Shown: positions 26,689 through 35,714, counted from the first letter of the stretch. The stretch: DNA of 64,000 bases from Legionella sp. (GCA_002786165.1 PEQK01000012.1:272209-336208); one strand, 5' to 3'. Made by a program: numbers and translations. The notes: a model not told the origin generated them from the letters alone.

Positions 26689-28232
26689 TTAATTTCTGTT
26701 TTGCGGACTGGTTGCAGATTGCTGCGGATTATTAATCTCCCACATGCTCACTTTTCCAGTACGGCGATTACGTTCTTTGATAATCAAATAACCTTTCTCT
26801 ACAAGAAGGCCTAATATCCTACGTGCTTTCTTGGAAGATCTGATTGAGATAGGACTGATTAACTTAAAATCATTACATTTTAAAGTACCGCCACTCTCTT
26901 TTATCCAATCAAATAAATCTCTAGCCAGTATTTCCTCTTTCTCATATTCAGATTCTTTGGTGCGATTGACCATTGATTTTAGATAATAATGAACAATATT
27001 TCCGGCACGTTTTATCTGCTTAACATTTGGGCATTTATCTCCTTCAAAAAAAGCTAATACAGCGGCAATTCTTGCAACATTCTCAGCTCCTTTTGATGCA
27101 AAAGGTTTTATACCTTCAAAAGCGCAGCCTGGTGCTATTTGCTCTTCTATAGAGTCATGTATAACGGACCATTCTTTTAATGCGTCCCCATGAATTTCCA
27201 TTGGCTCCAAAACAAGTTCGCCTGTTTTTTCATTGACATTTATTTTACGCTCCAGCAAATTTTTAACTGTTTCCCAATATTGAATAACCATAGGATCATT
27301 GCTAACCCCATTAGTTAAATTTCGATCCCTTAATAATCTGCTCCCAGCTATACTGGGTGTATCAAAAATTAAAAAACGCGCCATAATGCCCTGACCTTGC
27401 ATAATCGGATCGGTATAAATTTTTTCTGCAACAATTGGTTGAACCATTAAATGAGTAGTTAATCTACATCCACTTAACACACAGGACTCACCCAAAGCAC
27501 TACGAGTTCGAGAAATCTGCTTTCCATCCCAGAGGTGAGATAACATACCTATCATTCGCCCTTTAGCATCATCTTTCATTCCATGGCCATTAAAAAAAAA
27601 ATACCCTCATCGCTAAATAATCCAGCACTAGGTAAACCTTGCTGATAATGCTTAAATATTCCCTCAGGTGTAGGCTCACTAAAAAGAATATTAGATCTTG
27701 CTGGAGGTTTAGGCTTAGAGCATTCCACATTAAATAACTCATCTTCAATGTCTTCCTGCGCTTGCTCTGTCATCTCATGATTATTTTGAGAGCGCTTTAC
27801 TACTGATTCTCGACGTAGTTTCCAAGCATCCATTGCAGCATCGTATCGTTTAATCTCTGATTGAAAATTTTGAAGGCACTGAGCCTCATATCTATTAATC
27901 ATCGATAACGCTAAAGTATCCACACTACTTTTTCGATCACCAGATTCAGCTACAGTTAAAAAATAAAGAGATACCGGCTTTAAGCCAATAATATTTGGGA
28001 TACATACGTTAACGTATGCTTGAGCAACTAATGACGCAACTGCCAAAACTGATTGTGCAGCCATCCCTTCTGGAACTTGAACATGGTAAGCTAGCCTTTT
28101 AGCCGCGCTTCCTAAAGTCTCACCCAAAGCATCCACAGGGTAGTTTAATAGCACTTGACGTTCAGGCAGATACTCAACAATATCTGTTGATTTTTTTATA
28201 TTAGGAATCAATCCAAGAGAGATATTATTCAT
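26689..28232 (-). pseudogene. DUF3987 (YfjI-like) replication protein split by a frameshift
   Basis: Two frames together make one DUF3987 protein of about 515 residues. The N-terminal part is 27576-28232 (218 residues, with AESGDRKSS as a Walker-A-like loop and GLFSDEG at its end). The C-terminal part is 26689-27579 (296 residues). They meet at a run of ten A on the plus strand (27592-27601). Adding one base, or removing two, restores a continuous GIFFFNGHGMKDD, which fits the family at this point. DUF3987 proteins occur in prophages and islands and are thought to act in replication. The gene may be dead, a sequencing artefact, or read through by slippage. Confidence 0.75.
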
Positions 28233-28417
28233 ATTGCAACCTCCCCTAGATGATCGAATCGAATATCAAAAAACAGTGATAGCTCAACTGACAGCATTAC
28301 AGCGCAGAGTTGTTTTATTTTTATTAAGAAAAGTGTACTCATGGAGATCTCCCTCATGAGCTTATAGAAAGCATCCAGTTTTATAGAAAGTAAGCTGTCC
28401 ATAAGCTAATTATCTAT

Positions 28418-28669
28418 TCAAACCGAATCGCTAGTAGAGCAATAAATTTTTTGCTTTCCCAAAAAATCTAAAATATCGCTTTTGCGATAATGTACCTTCC
28501 GGCCAATTTTGAGAAAAGGAACTCCCGTGCCAGCCCATCTATTGCGCTCTAACAAATGCGTTGAACAATTGAGTAATGCGGCTAAAGTTTGTTGATTAAA
28601 TAAAGCAGAATTTGGAGCAGATTCGAATTCATTTAAAAGTTCAATACGTGATATTTTATCAGTGGACAT
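28418..28669 (-). CDS. AlpA/excisionase-like helix-turn-helix protein
   Basis: The 83-residue protein has a MerR/AlpA-type winged helix: LFNQQTLAALLNCSTHLLERNRWAGTGVPFLKIGRKVHYRKSDI, shown here only as family style, covering residues 23-70. Such proteins switch island excision genes or act as recombination directionality factors. A GAGG site precedes the ATG. It lies upstream of the replication gene on the same strand. Confidence 0.78.
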   Translation of the reverse strand: MSTDKISRIELLNEFESAPNSALFNQQTLAALLNCSTHLLERNRWAGTGVPFLKIGRKVHYRKSDILDFLGKQKIYCSTSDSV

Positions 28670-28994
28670 GGAGAAACCTCATCAATCGATGCTCAATTAA
28701 AGTTTTGCTTTTGGCAAAACAACGAATTGACTATCTATCAACAGGCATCCAATCTGAGAATCAATGGGACGTAGGTATCCTTGCTAAGGGCTGAGCGTTC
28801 CCACCTATTTTCATATCAGGCTGCGAAAAAAAGCCTTGAGACTCCAGCAAGGCATCCCGATGAAAGCGCTCTATAGGTATCCGTTAGCGTCCAGGCTATA
28901 AAGTATTTCCACCAGGGCTTATTAAAAGTCCGTACAAAATATTGATCCAATCTAAAGCTCATGTCAACAGCTTATTAAGGATAACTCCCTAAAT
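28670..28994. other. Gene-free stretch inside the island
   Basis: About 325 bases with no supported gene, no strong hairpin and no recognisable repeat. It probably holds the promoter of the AlpA-like gene and the transcript end of the metallophosphoesterase gene. Confidence 0.4.
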
Positions 28995-29978
28995 TTAATC
29001 TTTGCTATTCACAAATTTTATTCCACTTGAATAGGTCTCCAAGGAATACCTATTGTCCTTCAAAATTAAAAGTGCATGTCCATCCACCACATCAGGAAGA
29101 TTAATATTCCACAATTTTTTATACCAAGAATCATCCTTACAAATAGGCTGTTTAATAAGTTCAAAGGCCAATACTGCTTCTTCGGTTAGATTACCTTTCT
29201 GGTATTGTTCCTCAATAAAATCAACATTTACCTCTAACCACTCCAATGATTCATGCATTTCACGTATGGTAAATTGATTCCAGGTACATGCAAATGGTGC
29301 TCCCATATGGCCACTAATCCAAAAGTTTGGCATAAAGTGAGTCATTAATCGCACAAGGAGAGGTTCTTTTCCTGGGCTCACATGGGATACAAATATAGAA
29401 GGCTTATCTGTATGTTTAACCTGCTTATATAAGGCACCAAATTGATGCAAGGTAGACCAGACTTTTCCTCCGTTCCCTGCAATTGGCTTATCAAATAACT
29501 TGCGGCTGGCAAGAAAATTACCACCTAAACCATAAAGAGAAAACTCAAGCTCATCTTGCTTATGAAATTGATAGAAGTAATGCTCATCCAGCAGATGTAA
29601 ATTATTTATGTGCAGATCAGCTTTTAATTGTTTCAATACCTGGAGATCTTCATGATTTCCCCAAACGGCATAAGTGGGTACTAAGAGTTGCTTCTCACCT
29701 GAAATGTAATCTGGAAAATCCCCTAAGAGCCTATGTTTTTTTACAATCTCAATAAGTGTTTCACGTTCGGTTTGTTTATCAACATGATACTGCCGCCAAA
29801 TTGGCGAGTGGGCTACCAATAAACGCAACTCCCTAGGACTTAGGCGATGAATACTTTGGTCGTCGTAAAATCCAAAGTCACCTGCGTGAATAACCATATC
29901 AGCATTAGTATCAGCTACCTTTTGGTTAATAATATCTAAGTTTCCGTGAGTATCACTGAGTAATAGAATTCTGCGCAT
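28995..29978 (-). CDS. Calcineurin-like metallophosphoesterase
   Basis: The 327-residue protein has the full metallophosphoesterase set: SDTHGN (DxH), HAGDFGF (GD), WGNHED (GNH), SHVSPG (the H motif) and SGHMGAPF (GHxH-like). It would hydrolyse a phosphomonoester or diester with two metal ions; substrates range from nucleotides to nucleic acid ends. It follows the AbiEii gene on the same strand, separated by 134 bases that hold paired palindromes. That suggests coregulation or its own operator. A defence role is inferred from the neighbours only. Confidence 0.85.
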   Translation of the reverse strand: MRRILLLSDTHGNLDIINQKVADTNADMVIHAGDFGFYDDQSIHRLSPRELRLLVAHSPIWRQYHVDKQTERETLIEIVKKHRLLGDFPDYISGEKQLLVPTYAVWGNHEDLQVLKQLKADLHINNLHLLDEHYFYQFHKQDELEFSLYGLGGNFLASRKLFDKPIAGNGGKVWSTLHQFGALYKQVKHTDKPSIFVSHVSPGKEPLLVRLMTHFMPNFWISGHMGAPFACTWNQFTIREMHESLEWLEVNVDFIEEQYQKGNLTEEAVLAFELIKQPICKDDSWYKKLWNINLPDVVDGHALLILKDNRYSLETYSSGIKFVNSKD

Positions 29979-30004
29979 TTGAAACCTATAATCTTAATTT
30001 TAGT

Positions 30005-30076
30005 CATGTTAAGAAAATCCGATTTCTTTAACATGAGACTTAAGTCATGTTAACAATCTTGAATTTTCTTAACATG
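30005..30076. promoter_or_regulatory. Two identical-geometry palindromes upstream of the metallophosphoesterase gene
   Basis: CATGTTAA at 30005-30012 and 30046-30053 each pairs with TTAACATG at 30028-30035 and 30069-30076. Both inverted repeats span 31 bases with a 15-base centre and start 41 bases apart. Such regular spacing suggests two operators for a dimeric repressor, or two RNA hairpins, between AbiEii and the phosphoesterase gene. Confidence 0.6.
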
Positions 30077-30112
30077 AACCTCTTGTCTTAAATTATCCTT
30101 AATTTTTGGAGG

Positions 30113-31129
30113 TTATGAAACCGCCATTACTTTCTGATTTATTTTAAATTCTAGGCTTTCTAGTGAAGCAGTGATTTCCGTGAATAAAGGCGGCACCTGG
30201 TAGAACATATCTGCATCAATCATGTGGGCATAATCTTTTGCAAGAGCCTCTTGATTTTCTGAAGATGGAATCAAGCGCAATTTGCCTTTTTGGCAGTCAT
30301 CATAGTTTGCATAACTTGCGTTAAAAAATGCTCTTTTATACTCCAAGACACTGTTTAAAATATCTAAACGCTCTAATGCCTCAACTCCGATGTGTGAATG
30401 ATTCAACATGTATAAATCATACCAATGCCTCGATAAGCGTTCGGGCGTTTGATGCAATCGTTCTCGATGGCATTCAACATGGATCAATGTCACTTTTTCC
30501 CAAAACGTTCGTATGGGCGAAAGTGTATTAATTAAAGGGGTGGGAACCTGTATATCCGAACCAATAGAACTTGTTAGATAAGGTGAAATCTGATGCTTCT
30601 CATAAGGCTCGGTACTATTCCTCATACCAAATTCGACCAGCACATGATCACGAAGATAAATGATTGAATTAGTCATAATACTTGTATAATAAAATTCCAA
30701 TGCTTCACCATCTTGGCTTAATATCATCTCAAACTTTTGAGCAGGGAATTGATTTTCAAGCTTCTCTGCCAATAATGGAAGCACTGTACTATGTACGTAG
30801 TGTTTCAATTGACATTTAAGTTGTTCACTTATTTTTCTTAGCTGAGATCGACTGGGTTTTTCCAAATCAATTTCTTTCTCAGCAAAATCTCGGTAATCAA
30901 TGGTGATATCGCAATCTTCAGAAAAACGCTTAATGATATTAAACACCTTGGAGAGCGATGTTCCTCCTTTGAAAACCATCCGAACTGGTAAGGTGAACAG
31001 TTGTTCTAATAACCAGCAGACCCATAAATCTTTTTCAATAACTACCTCTGAAACATCCATATGATCGGCAGCTTTGGAAATTATTAGTTGTCTTTCTTCT
31101 AACGTTAAATTGAAAAAGGAATTATGCAT
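30113..31129 (-). CDS. AbiEii/AbiGii family nucleotidyltransferase toxin
   Basis: The 338-residue protein has the nucleotidyltransferase motifs of AbiEii: IEKDLWVCWLL, the GG-T-K loop FKGGTSLSK (Gly55-Lys61) and the metal pair in SEDCDI (Asp72 and Asp74). AbiEii toxins are the killing half of abortive-infection toxin-antitoxin pairs; some relatives add nucleotides to tRNA acceptor ends. Its start overlaps the antitoxin-like gene by 8 bases, the usual coupling. Full length with all visible key residues present. Confidence 0.9.
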   Translation of the reverse strand: MHNSFFNLTLEERQLIISKAADHMDVSEVVIEKDLWVCWLLEQLFTLPVRMVFKGGTSLSKVFNIIKRFSEDCDITIDYRDFAEKEIDLEKPSRSQLRKISEQLKCQLKHYVHSTVLPLLAEKLENQFPAQKFEMILSQDGEALEFYYTSIMTNSIIYLRDHVLVEFGMRNSTEPYEKHQISPYLTSSIGSDIQVPTPLINTLSPIRTFWEKVTLIHVECHRERLHQTPERLSRHWYDLYMLNHSHIGVEALERLDILNSVLEYKRAFFNASYANYDDCQKGKLRLIPSSENQEALAKDYAHMIDADMFYQVPPLFTEITASLESLEFKINQKVMAVS

Positions 31130-31727
31130 TACGACTCTCTTTTTGATATCTGAAAAAAATGTCTGCTAACCATGCCGGCATTCGGCTTATTAAATTTATG
31201 GTTTTTTTAAAATCGGCTTCTGGAATACGTTTTTTAATTACATGGATCGTAGACGGTGTAACATTCTCTTGCCCTAAATAGATTAGTGCAGTAATTACTA
31301 AACCAGCTACCGTGCCAGGTTCAATCATTCTACTGGGATTAATATGCTTCAACCTGACAGTTCGATTGGCTATGGTCAACGTTCTTGAATTTCCATCCGT
31401 ATAAAATACCTGACGTGTAGGAACTTGGGTGGTTAACTGCAATTGCCTTGCCGCTTCTGCGCCATGCACCATGATCGTTTCACCGGTAGCCTTGGCGATA
31501 GCTTCAGCAATTTCTGATGCCAACGGCAACTTTACCCCTAGACTTAAAATTTTTGGTTTAACATAAATGCCGCGAGCGACTTTCTTAATTTCGTTTAACT
31601 TAACCAAACGATTTAAAATTTGTCGAATATTATCTGTTGAGGCAAACTGCCGTAACTCGCTAGAAGCAAACGGCTGGCCTTCAGGCAAGTTAGCGATATA
31701 TTCTCGAATACTAGCAATCGCTGTCAT
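31122..31727 (-). CDS. AbiEi-like (DUF6088) antitoxin/transcriptional regulator
   Basis: The 201-residue protein has an N-terminal winged helix (ASSELRQFASTDNIRQILNR, about 18-37) followed by GIYVKPK. A C-terminal AbiEi-type domain with TIANRTVRLKHINPSR follows. This is the DUF6088/AbiEi family that represses its own operon and neutralises the AbiEii toxin. A 9-bp palindrome lies over its promoter. It overlaps the toxin gene by 8 bases. Confidence 0.85.
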   Translation of the reverse strand: MTAIASIREYIANLPEGQPFASSELRQFASTDNIRQILNRLVKLNEIKKVARGIYVKPKILSLGVKLPLASEIAEAIAKATGETIMVHGAEAARQLQLTTQVPTRQVFYTDGNSRTLTIANRTVRLKHINPSRMIEPGTVAGLVITALIYLGQENVTPSTIHVIKKRIPEADFKKTINLISRMPAWLADIFFRYQKESRNA

Positions 31728-31741
31728 AATTTTATTCCCTA

Positions 31742-31774
31742 TTTGTCACGAATTATAGTATAAAACGTGACAAA
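31742..31774 (-). promoter_or_regulatory. Operator palindrome over the AbiEi promoter
   Basis: TTTGTCACG (31742-31750) and CGTGACAAA (31766-31774) are exact inverses with 15 bases between. The centre carries TATAAT on the minus strand, a good -10 for the antitoxin gene 15 bases downstream. Binding here would block transcription, as expected for an AbiEi autorepressor. Confidence 0.7.
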
Positions 31775-31800
31775 ATTAAAGTTAGACAAGTACCAATAGG

Positions 31801-33027
31801 CTATGTAATTAGCTCAAGCATATGCTTTTTCAGAAAGTCTGTAATCTGCTGCATTGGCTTACGCAATCGCTCTACATCTCGCATAATATAACCTGCTGTT
31901 ACATCGTTATTCATTTTATGATTGAGCAAACGCTTAAGTGCATAAGCTGGTAAATCAAGACTATCGGCAGTAGTAGCAAAAGTTCTTCTTAGATCATGTA
32001 AGGTAAATGGCACACCAGACAACTCCACTACCCTATTCACCGCCTTTCTAGGTTCATAGATATAACCGGTTTTGCTTTCTGCTGGGAATACAAATTCACT
32101 GGTTTTATTACAGCTCCTGCGCTCCATTAACTCATAAACAAAATCAGACATAGGCAATGTGTGAATTTCGTGGTTTTTGGTGTCTTGCAGTGTGATGGTT
32201 TTAGATTTGAGATCAACATTCTCCCAGCATAAAGACGCAGCTTCCGTTTTTCTCATACCAGTAAATAAGAGCAATAAAAAATAATCATGCCACAATAAAG
32301 CATTGCGGTAGTTATCAGTCTCCACCAATACAATAATTGCTTTGTACCAGTCATATAATTGATGGGGTTTAATGACAGTTTGTTTTCTATCCACTCGATA
32401 CCATGCCCGGGTATGCGATAAATATTTGACTGGATTAATGGTAATGATTGGATGGCCATTACCGTCTTGATATTCATACACAACATAATTAAAAATGGCT
32501 CTTAACACCCTCATAGCATTATTGGCGCGTGCTTTACTATTTGCCTGACCATGCGTGCTATGGCGTTTGGCGATCATTTCTTGAGTAATATTCACCAGCG
32601 GTTTATCAAGCCAGTCGGACACAACCTCATGCAATACACATTGATAATCATTCAATGTACGGGGCTTTAAATCTTTTCTTGCTTTGAAATAATCATTTAG
32701 CACTTGTTGTAAGGTCATAGAATGAATTTTCTTTGTTTTCTTTTCTGCGATGGGATCGTCACCTCTGGCAACACTACCCAATAAAACTTTAGCCTGTTTG
32801 CGTGCCTCTTCAGCAGTAACGTTGCCATATTTACCGAGAGTAACCCGTTTCACACGCCCATTAATCCGTGTTTCCACAACAAAGCTCTTCACGCCACTAG
32901 CAGTAATTCTCAATGCAAAACCTTTCAAGGTTTCATCGCGATAGAAAGATTGGTCTTTCCCAGCGGTAGGTTCGAGTTTATCAATGACTGATTTAGTCAG
33001 CCGTACAGTATTTTGATTCACAGCCAT
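31801..33027 (-). CDS. Tyrosine-type integrase (P4-like)
   Basis: The 408-residue protein has an N-terminal arm-binding domain (about 8-95, FALRITASGVKSFVVE), a SAM-like core-binding domain (about 105-190) and a catalytic domain. The catalytic residues are Arg259 (TGMRKTEA), His344 and Arg347 (HDLRR), His370 and the nucleophile Tyr380. All are in place, so the enzyme should be active. It is transcribed away from attR, 157 bases from it. It would catalyse recombination between the 63-bp tRNA repeats. Confidence 0.95.
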   Translation of the reverse strand: MAVNQNTVRLTKSVIDKLEPTAGKDQSFYRDETLKGFALRITASGVKSFVVETRINGRVKRVTLGKYGNVTAEEARKQAKVLLGSVARGDDPIAEKKTKKIHSMTLQQVLNDYFKARKDLKPRTLNDYQCVLHEVVSDWLDKPLVNITQEMIAKRHSTHGQANSKARANNAMRVLRAIFNYVVYEYQDGNGHPIITINPVKYLSHTRAWYRVDRKQTVIKPHQLYDWYKAIIVLVETDNYRNALLWHDYFLLLLFTGMRKTEAASLCWENVDLKSKTITLQDTKNHEIHTLPMSDFVYELMERRSCNKTSEFVFPAESKTGYIYEPRKAVNRVVELSGVPFTLHDLRRTFATTADSLDLPAYALKRLLNHKMNNDVTAGYIMRDVERLRKPMQQITDFLKKHMLELIT

Positions 33028-33045
33028 AATTCCTTCAATAATCTC

Positions 33046-33064
33046 ATGTAGACACCATGTAGAC
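33046..33064 (+). repeat. Right integrase arm-site pair
   Basis: ATGTAGAC occurs at 33046-33053 and 33057-33064, 11 bases apart, with the same orientation and spacing as the pair at 24299-24317. Flanks are also similar (TC before, AG after). It overlaps the likely integrase promoter, which would allow autoregulation. Confidence 0.65.
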
Positions 33065-33183
33065 AGATTATTTAAAACTCAATAGTATTCAATGTGGCTG
33101 ATTATGGATTATAAAGCCTTTATTTAAAAGGGTTTTAAAAGGTATTGAGAATAATTAGAAGTTACTAAAAGAAGTAAAATACA

Positions 33184-33246
33184 GACTCATAATCCGTTGG
33201 TCCTAGGTTCAAGTCCTAGTGGGCCCACCAATAAAATCAAGTAGTT
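33184..33246 (+). repeat. attR: second copy of the 63-bp tRNA repeat
   Basis: Identical to 24206-24268. It contains only the tRNA 3' half, so it does not encode a working tRNA. The match starts at the anticodon stem and stops 16 bases after the CCA end. Confidence 0.93.
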
Positions 33247-33270
33247 ACGTGTAGTTCAAAAGGGCGCATT

Positions 33271-33929
33271 CTAGCGCCAAGTGTGACAAGCATTTTTATG
33301 TTGCTGTATAAACACTTCCTTAGGCATTTTATACCCCAAACACTTTCTTGGACATAGGTTCATTCTATCTGCTAATGAATCAAGGTCTTTTTGTGTTATT
33401 TGGTCAACACTCGTTGTGCTTGGTAAATATCGTCTTAGCCTACCATTCATATTTTCATTCGTACCTTTCTGCCAAGGTGAATGAGTTTCGCAGTAGTAGA
33501 CACGGCACTTCATTTTACTTTCCAGATGCTTATAAAAGGTAAACAATAATACAGTTCTTTATTTTTTGACTTGTAGACGTATTGATAGATTGTTTCTGGG
33601 CAAACATAAATAGTGAGTTTTTGATATTTCATTCGGCCAGAAATTTGCTCAGGACTCCAACCTTTCTTTAGCGATCTCACAACATAATCACGTAAATATC
33701 CATCTTTCTGCAATTTACTTCTTCGTTCATGATGAGCTCTTACAGAAGCTTTTTCACAAGCAACGCTTGGTAAGTATTGGCCATACTCTCTATTACGATT
33801 GAGTTCTCTGTATAGGGTAGAACGATGTCTGTCTAATCTAATGGATATCTCTTTTATCGATAATCCCATTTGAAGATAGGTACAAAAGCGTTGTCGATCC
33901 TTCATCGACAATTGAGTATAATGACTCAT
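33271..33929 (-). pseudogene. IS30-family transposase remnant, internal deletion
   Basis: Two frames are left. At 33510-33929 lies the N-terminal 139 residues with the helix-turn-helix (LSIKEISIRLDRHRSTLYREL) and the GWSPEQISGRM linker, and at 33271-33546 lies the C-terminal DDE end (YYCETHSPWQKGTNENMNGR). IS30 transposases are about 320-380 residues long. The catalytic core with the first two acidic residues, roughly 100-150 residues, is missing at the junction near 33530-33546. It cannot make an active transposase. Confidence 0.85.
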
Positions 33930-34006
33930 GCGGCAAACTCCTTTGCTATGTTATTCAGTTTCTGACGAATATGAATATACAGCTTTTTTGCTTGTCGCAC
34001 TTCTAG

Positions 34007-34573
34007 ATAGAATTTGCCGAAAAGGAAAAGACGTTATGCGGCACTAGTGGGGCAGGTTTCAAATGGTTAATTGACTTTAAAAACCCTGTTAAACCAGATT
34101 ATGAGGATTTAATAGAAGCGCTTACGCGGGTCTTACTACAGACACGAAGCTTGCACGACCCCATACCCTGGGTGAATGAATGGAACGACCGTGGACTTCA
34201 AAACAATATTTTTCAAGACGGAGACCCCACCTACTTACGTGAGGCGTATAAACTTCCAATTTCAAGGGACTCAAACCCGCTAAATCTTGGAAAAGTGTTT
34301 GGAAAGATGGAGTTTACAGACTCTAAAAAATCCGTAGGAATACAAATTATAGACTTAATTTCGCCTGGGGTTAGAAGGTGCTTGAGAAAAGAATTCCATG
34401 ACAATCATACCGCTGCTATTTTGCTGGGGAATTTGATGATTCAAGGAAAACATAACCAGTCACCCATGCACTTTATTTCTTTTTCGGATGAGAGTGAGAG
34501 CGTGTTAGATAACCCAACAAGCGAATATGTAAAACTAATGAGCAAACACTGCAAACCTATGATACACGCTTAA
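34007..34573 (+). pseudogene. DUF3800-like protein fragment, 5' end lost
   Basis: The frame is open from a stop at 34004 but has no normal start for its first part (SGAGFKWLIDFKNPVKPDYE). A TTG at 34151 would give only 140 residues. The C-terminal KKSVGIQIIDLISPGVRRCL resembles the end of DUF3800 proteins (IQxADxxAGAxRR), which carry an N-terminal acidic motif that is absent here. It lies directly upstream of the IS30 remnant on the other strand, so insertion or deletion probably removed the N-terminus. The DUF3800 call is moderate. Confidence 0.5.
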
Positions 34574-34906
34574 AATAGCGCTATGTAATTGCCTTAGGTG
34601 AGGTCAATATATTACCGAATCACCTATAATCGCTAAACCACATCGAAGAAGCATATACGACAATATACGCATCAATGAATTTAGTTACACTCAAATTTTT
34701 CATTTACTCAAAATTAATATTGACACATTCTTTTCAAGTGGTAGCATCGTGCTCGGGTTAGACATAAACCTTGCGCCTGCGCACTAAAGCTTGCACTCGA
34801 GCACTGTCATTGAACACATACGTTCTCTTTATATTAAACCAAACATCACTCAAAGATGTTTTGGAGCAGGCGACAAAGCGTTGATGAGTAACTTGTGAGG
34901 TTTACT
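34574..34906. other. Gene-free stretch in the accessory region
   Basis: About 330 AT-rich bases with no supported gene. It shows a GCGC-rich patch near 34772-34805 and presumably holds the promoter for the gene at 34907. No tRNA, repeat of the att site or IS end is seen. Confidence 0.35.
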
Positions 34907-35611
34907 ATGAAGAAGAAATCTATTGTTTTACTATCATTTATTAAGCAAAGAGCTAGACAGCTAAAAAAAGAAAGGTCATTCAGTCAGAGCCAAGCCTATG
35001 ACGAAGCAGCAAAAGAAGCTGGATTTTCTAATTACAAAAATTATCTAAATCTTTCCGAAGCCAACCGCAAGCAATCTAAGCCAGGCAAAGAAGCTCTTTT
35101 AAAAAAAATATTGTCAGAGAACGAGACACCTAAAAAAATAAAACTTGCAATCGCATTCATCCAAAACTATGGAGCACCATTTCGAGAAACATTAGGCATT
35201 CTCAAACAGTTTCAGTATTCAGAGACAGCTATTCAAGCTATGTGTGAAGAATTGAATTTAATGAAATATGAGATTCAGTCATTTTTGTTTAATGATTTTC
35301 TTACCGATGAAGGGCGGTATGAAATAAATTTTAGAGCGTCTAATTTTATAGCCAAAGAAGTTTCTATAAGTGACCTTACTTATGAAATAGATGAGGGCGT
35401 GCTCTGCGTCGAGGGCAGGTATGTTCTCAAAGCTGAATTTGAGTTTGAATTAGACGAAGACGACCCCATCAACAAAGCTGAGCGTTTCAAGAACCGTGAA
35501 TTTGATGGTTCGTTTGGAATTGAAATCGACCAGAATAAGAAAATCACCTTTGTGCACTCAGATATTGGCGAAGAATTTGAAGGCTTGTATCAGGTGGCGA
35601 GCTTTAGGTAG
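34907..35611 (+). CDS. Uncharacterised accessory protein
   Basis: The gene is not recognised. From the ATG at 34907 it encodes 234 residues (a GTG/TTG start at 34895 would add four). The N-terminal 60 residues are basic and helical, with a SQAYDEAAKEAGFSNYKNYL segment that resembles small helix-turn-helix-like motifs in mobile-element proteins. The C-terminal half is acidic and beta-rich (EFEFELDEDDP). No membrane segment. A strong hairpin follows at 35629, and it lies among broken mobile genes. Confidence 0.55.
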   Translation: MKKKSIVLLSFIKQRARQLKKERSFSQSQAYDEAAKEAGFSNYKNYLNLSEANRKQSKPGKEALLKKILSENETPKKIKLAIAFIQNYGAPFRETLGILKQFQYSETAIQAMCEELNLMKYEIQSFLFNDFLTDEGRYEINFRASNFIAKEVSISDLTYEIDEGVLCVEGRYVLKAEFEFELDEDDPINKAERFKNREFDGSFGIEIDQNKKITFVHSDIGEEFEGLYQVASFR

Positions 35612-35628
35612 AAGTGTAAATACGCCTC

Positions 35629-35656
35629 CATTAGGGTCTGACGACAGACCCTAATG
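35629..35656 (+). terminator. Strong hairpin after the accessory gene
   Basis: CATTAGGGTCTG (35629-35640) and CAGACCCTAATG (35645-35656) form a perfect 12-bp stem with an ACGA loop, 18 bases after the stop codon. No T-run follows, so it may protect the mRNA 3' end or be a repeat instead of an intrinsic terminator. Confidence 0.5.
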
Positions 35657-35714
35657 AGTGAACATTATTTTGACCAATACGAAAATCAAATGAAGTGTAT
35701 AGATTTATAACAAC

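Noticed and set aside
28612..28794. 60-residue plus-strand frame over the AlpA-like start
   Set aside because: Overlaps the AlpA-like gene antisense, with no ribosome-binding site or similarity.
30005..30076. Rho-independent terminator of the AbiEii gene
   Set aside because: Stems are AT-rich with 15-base loops and occur in duplicate with fixed spacing, which fits operators better; not fully excluded.
33184..33246. A second tRNA gene at the right end
   Set aside because: Only the 3' half from the anticodon stem is present; the acceptor 5' strand and D-arm are missing.
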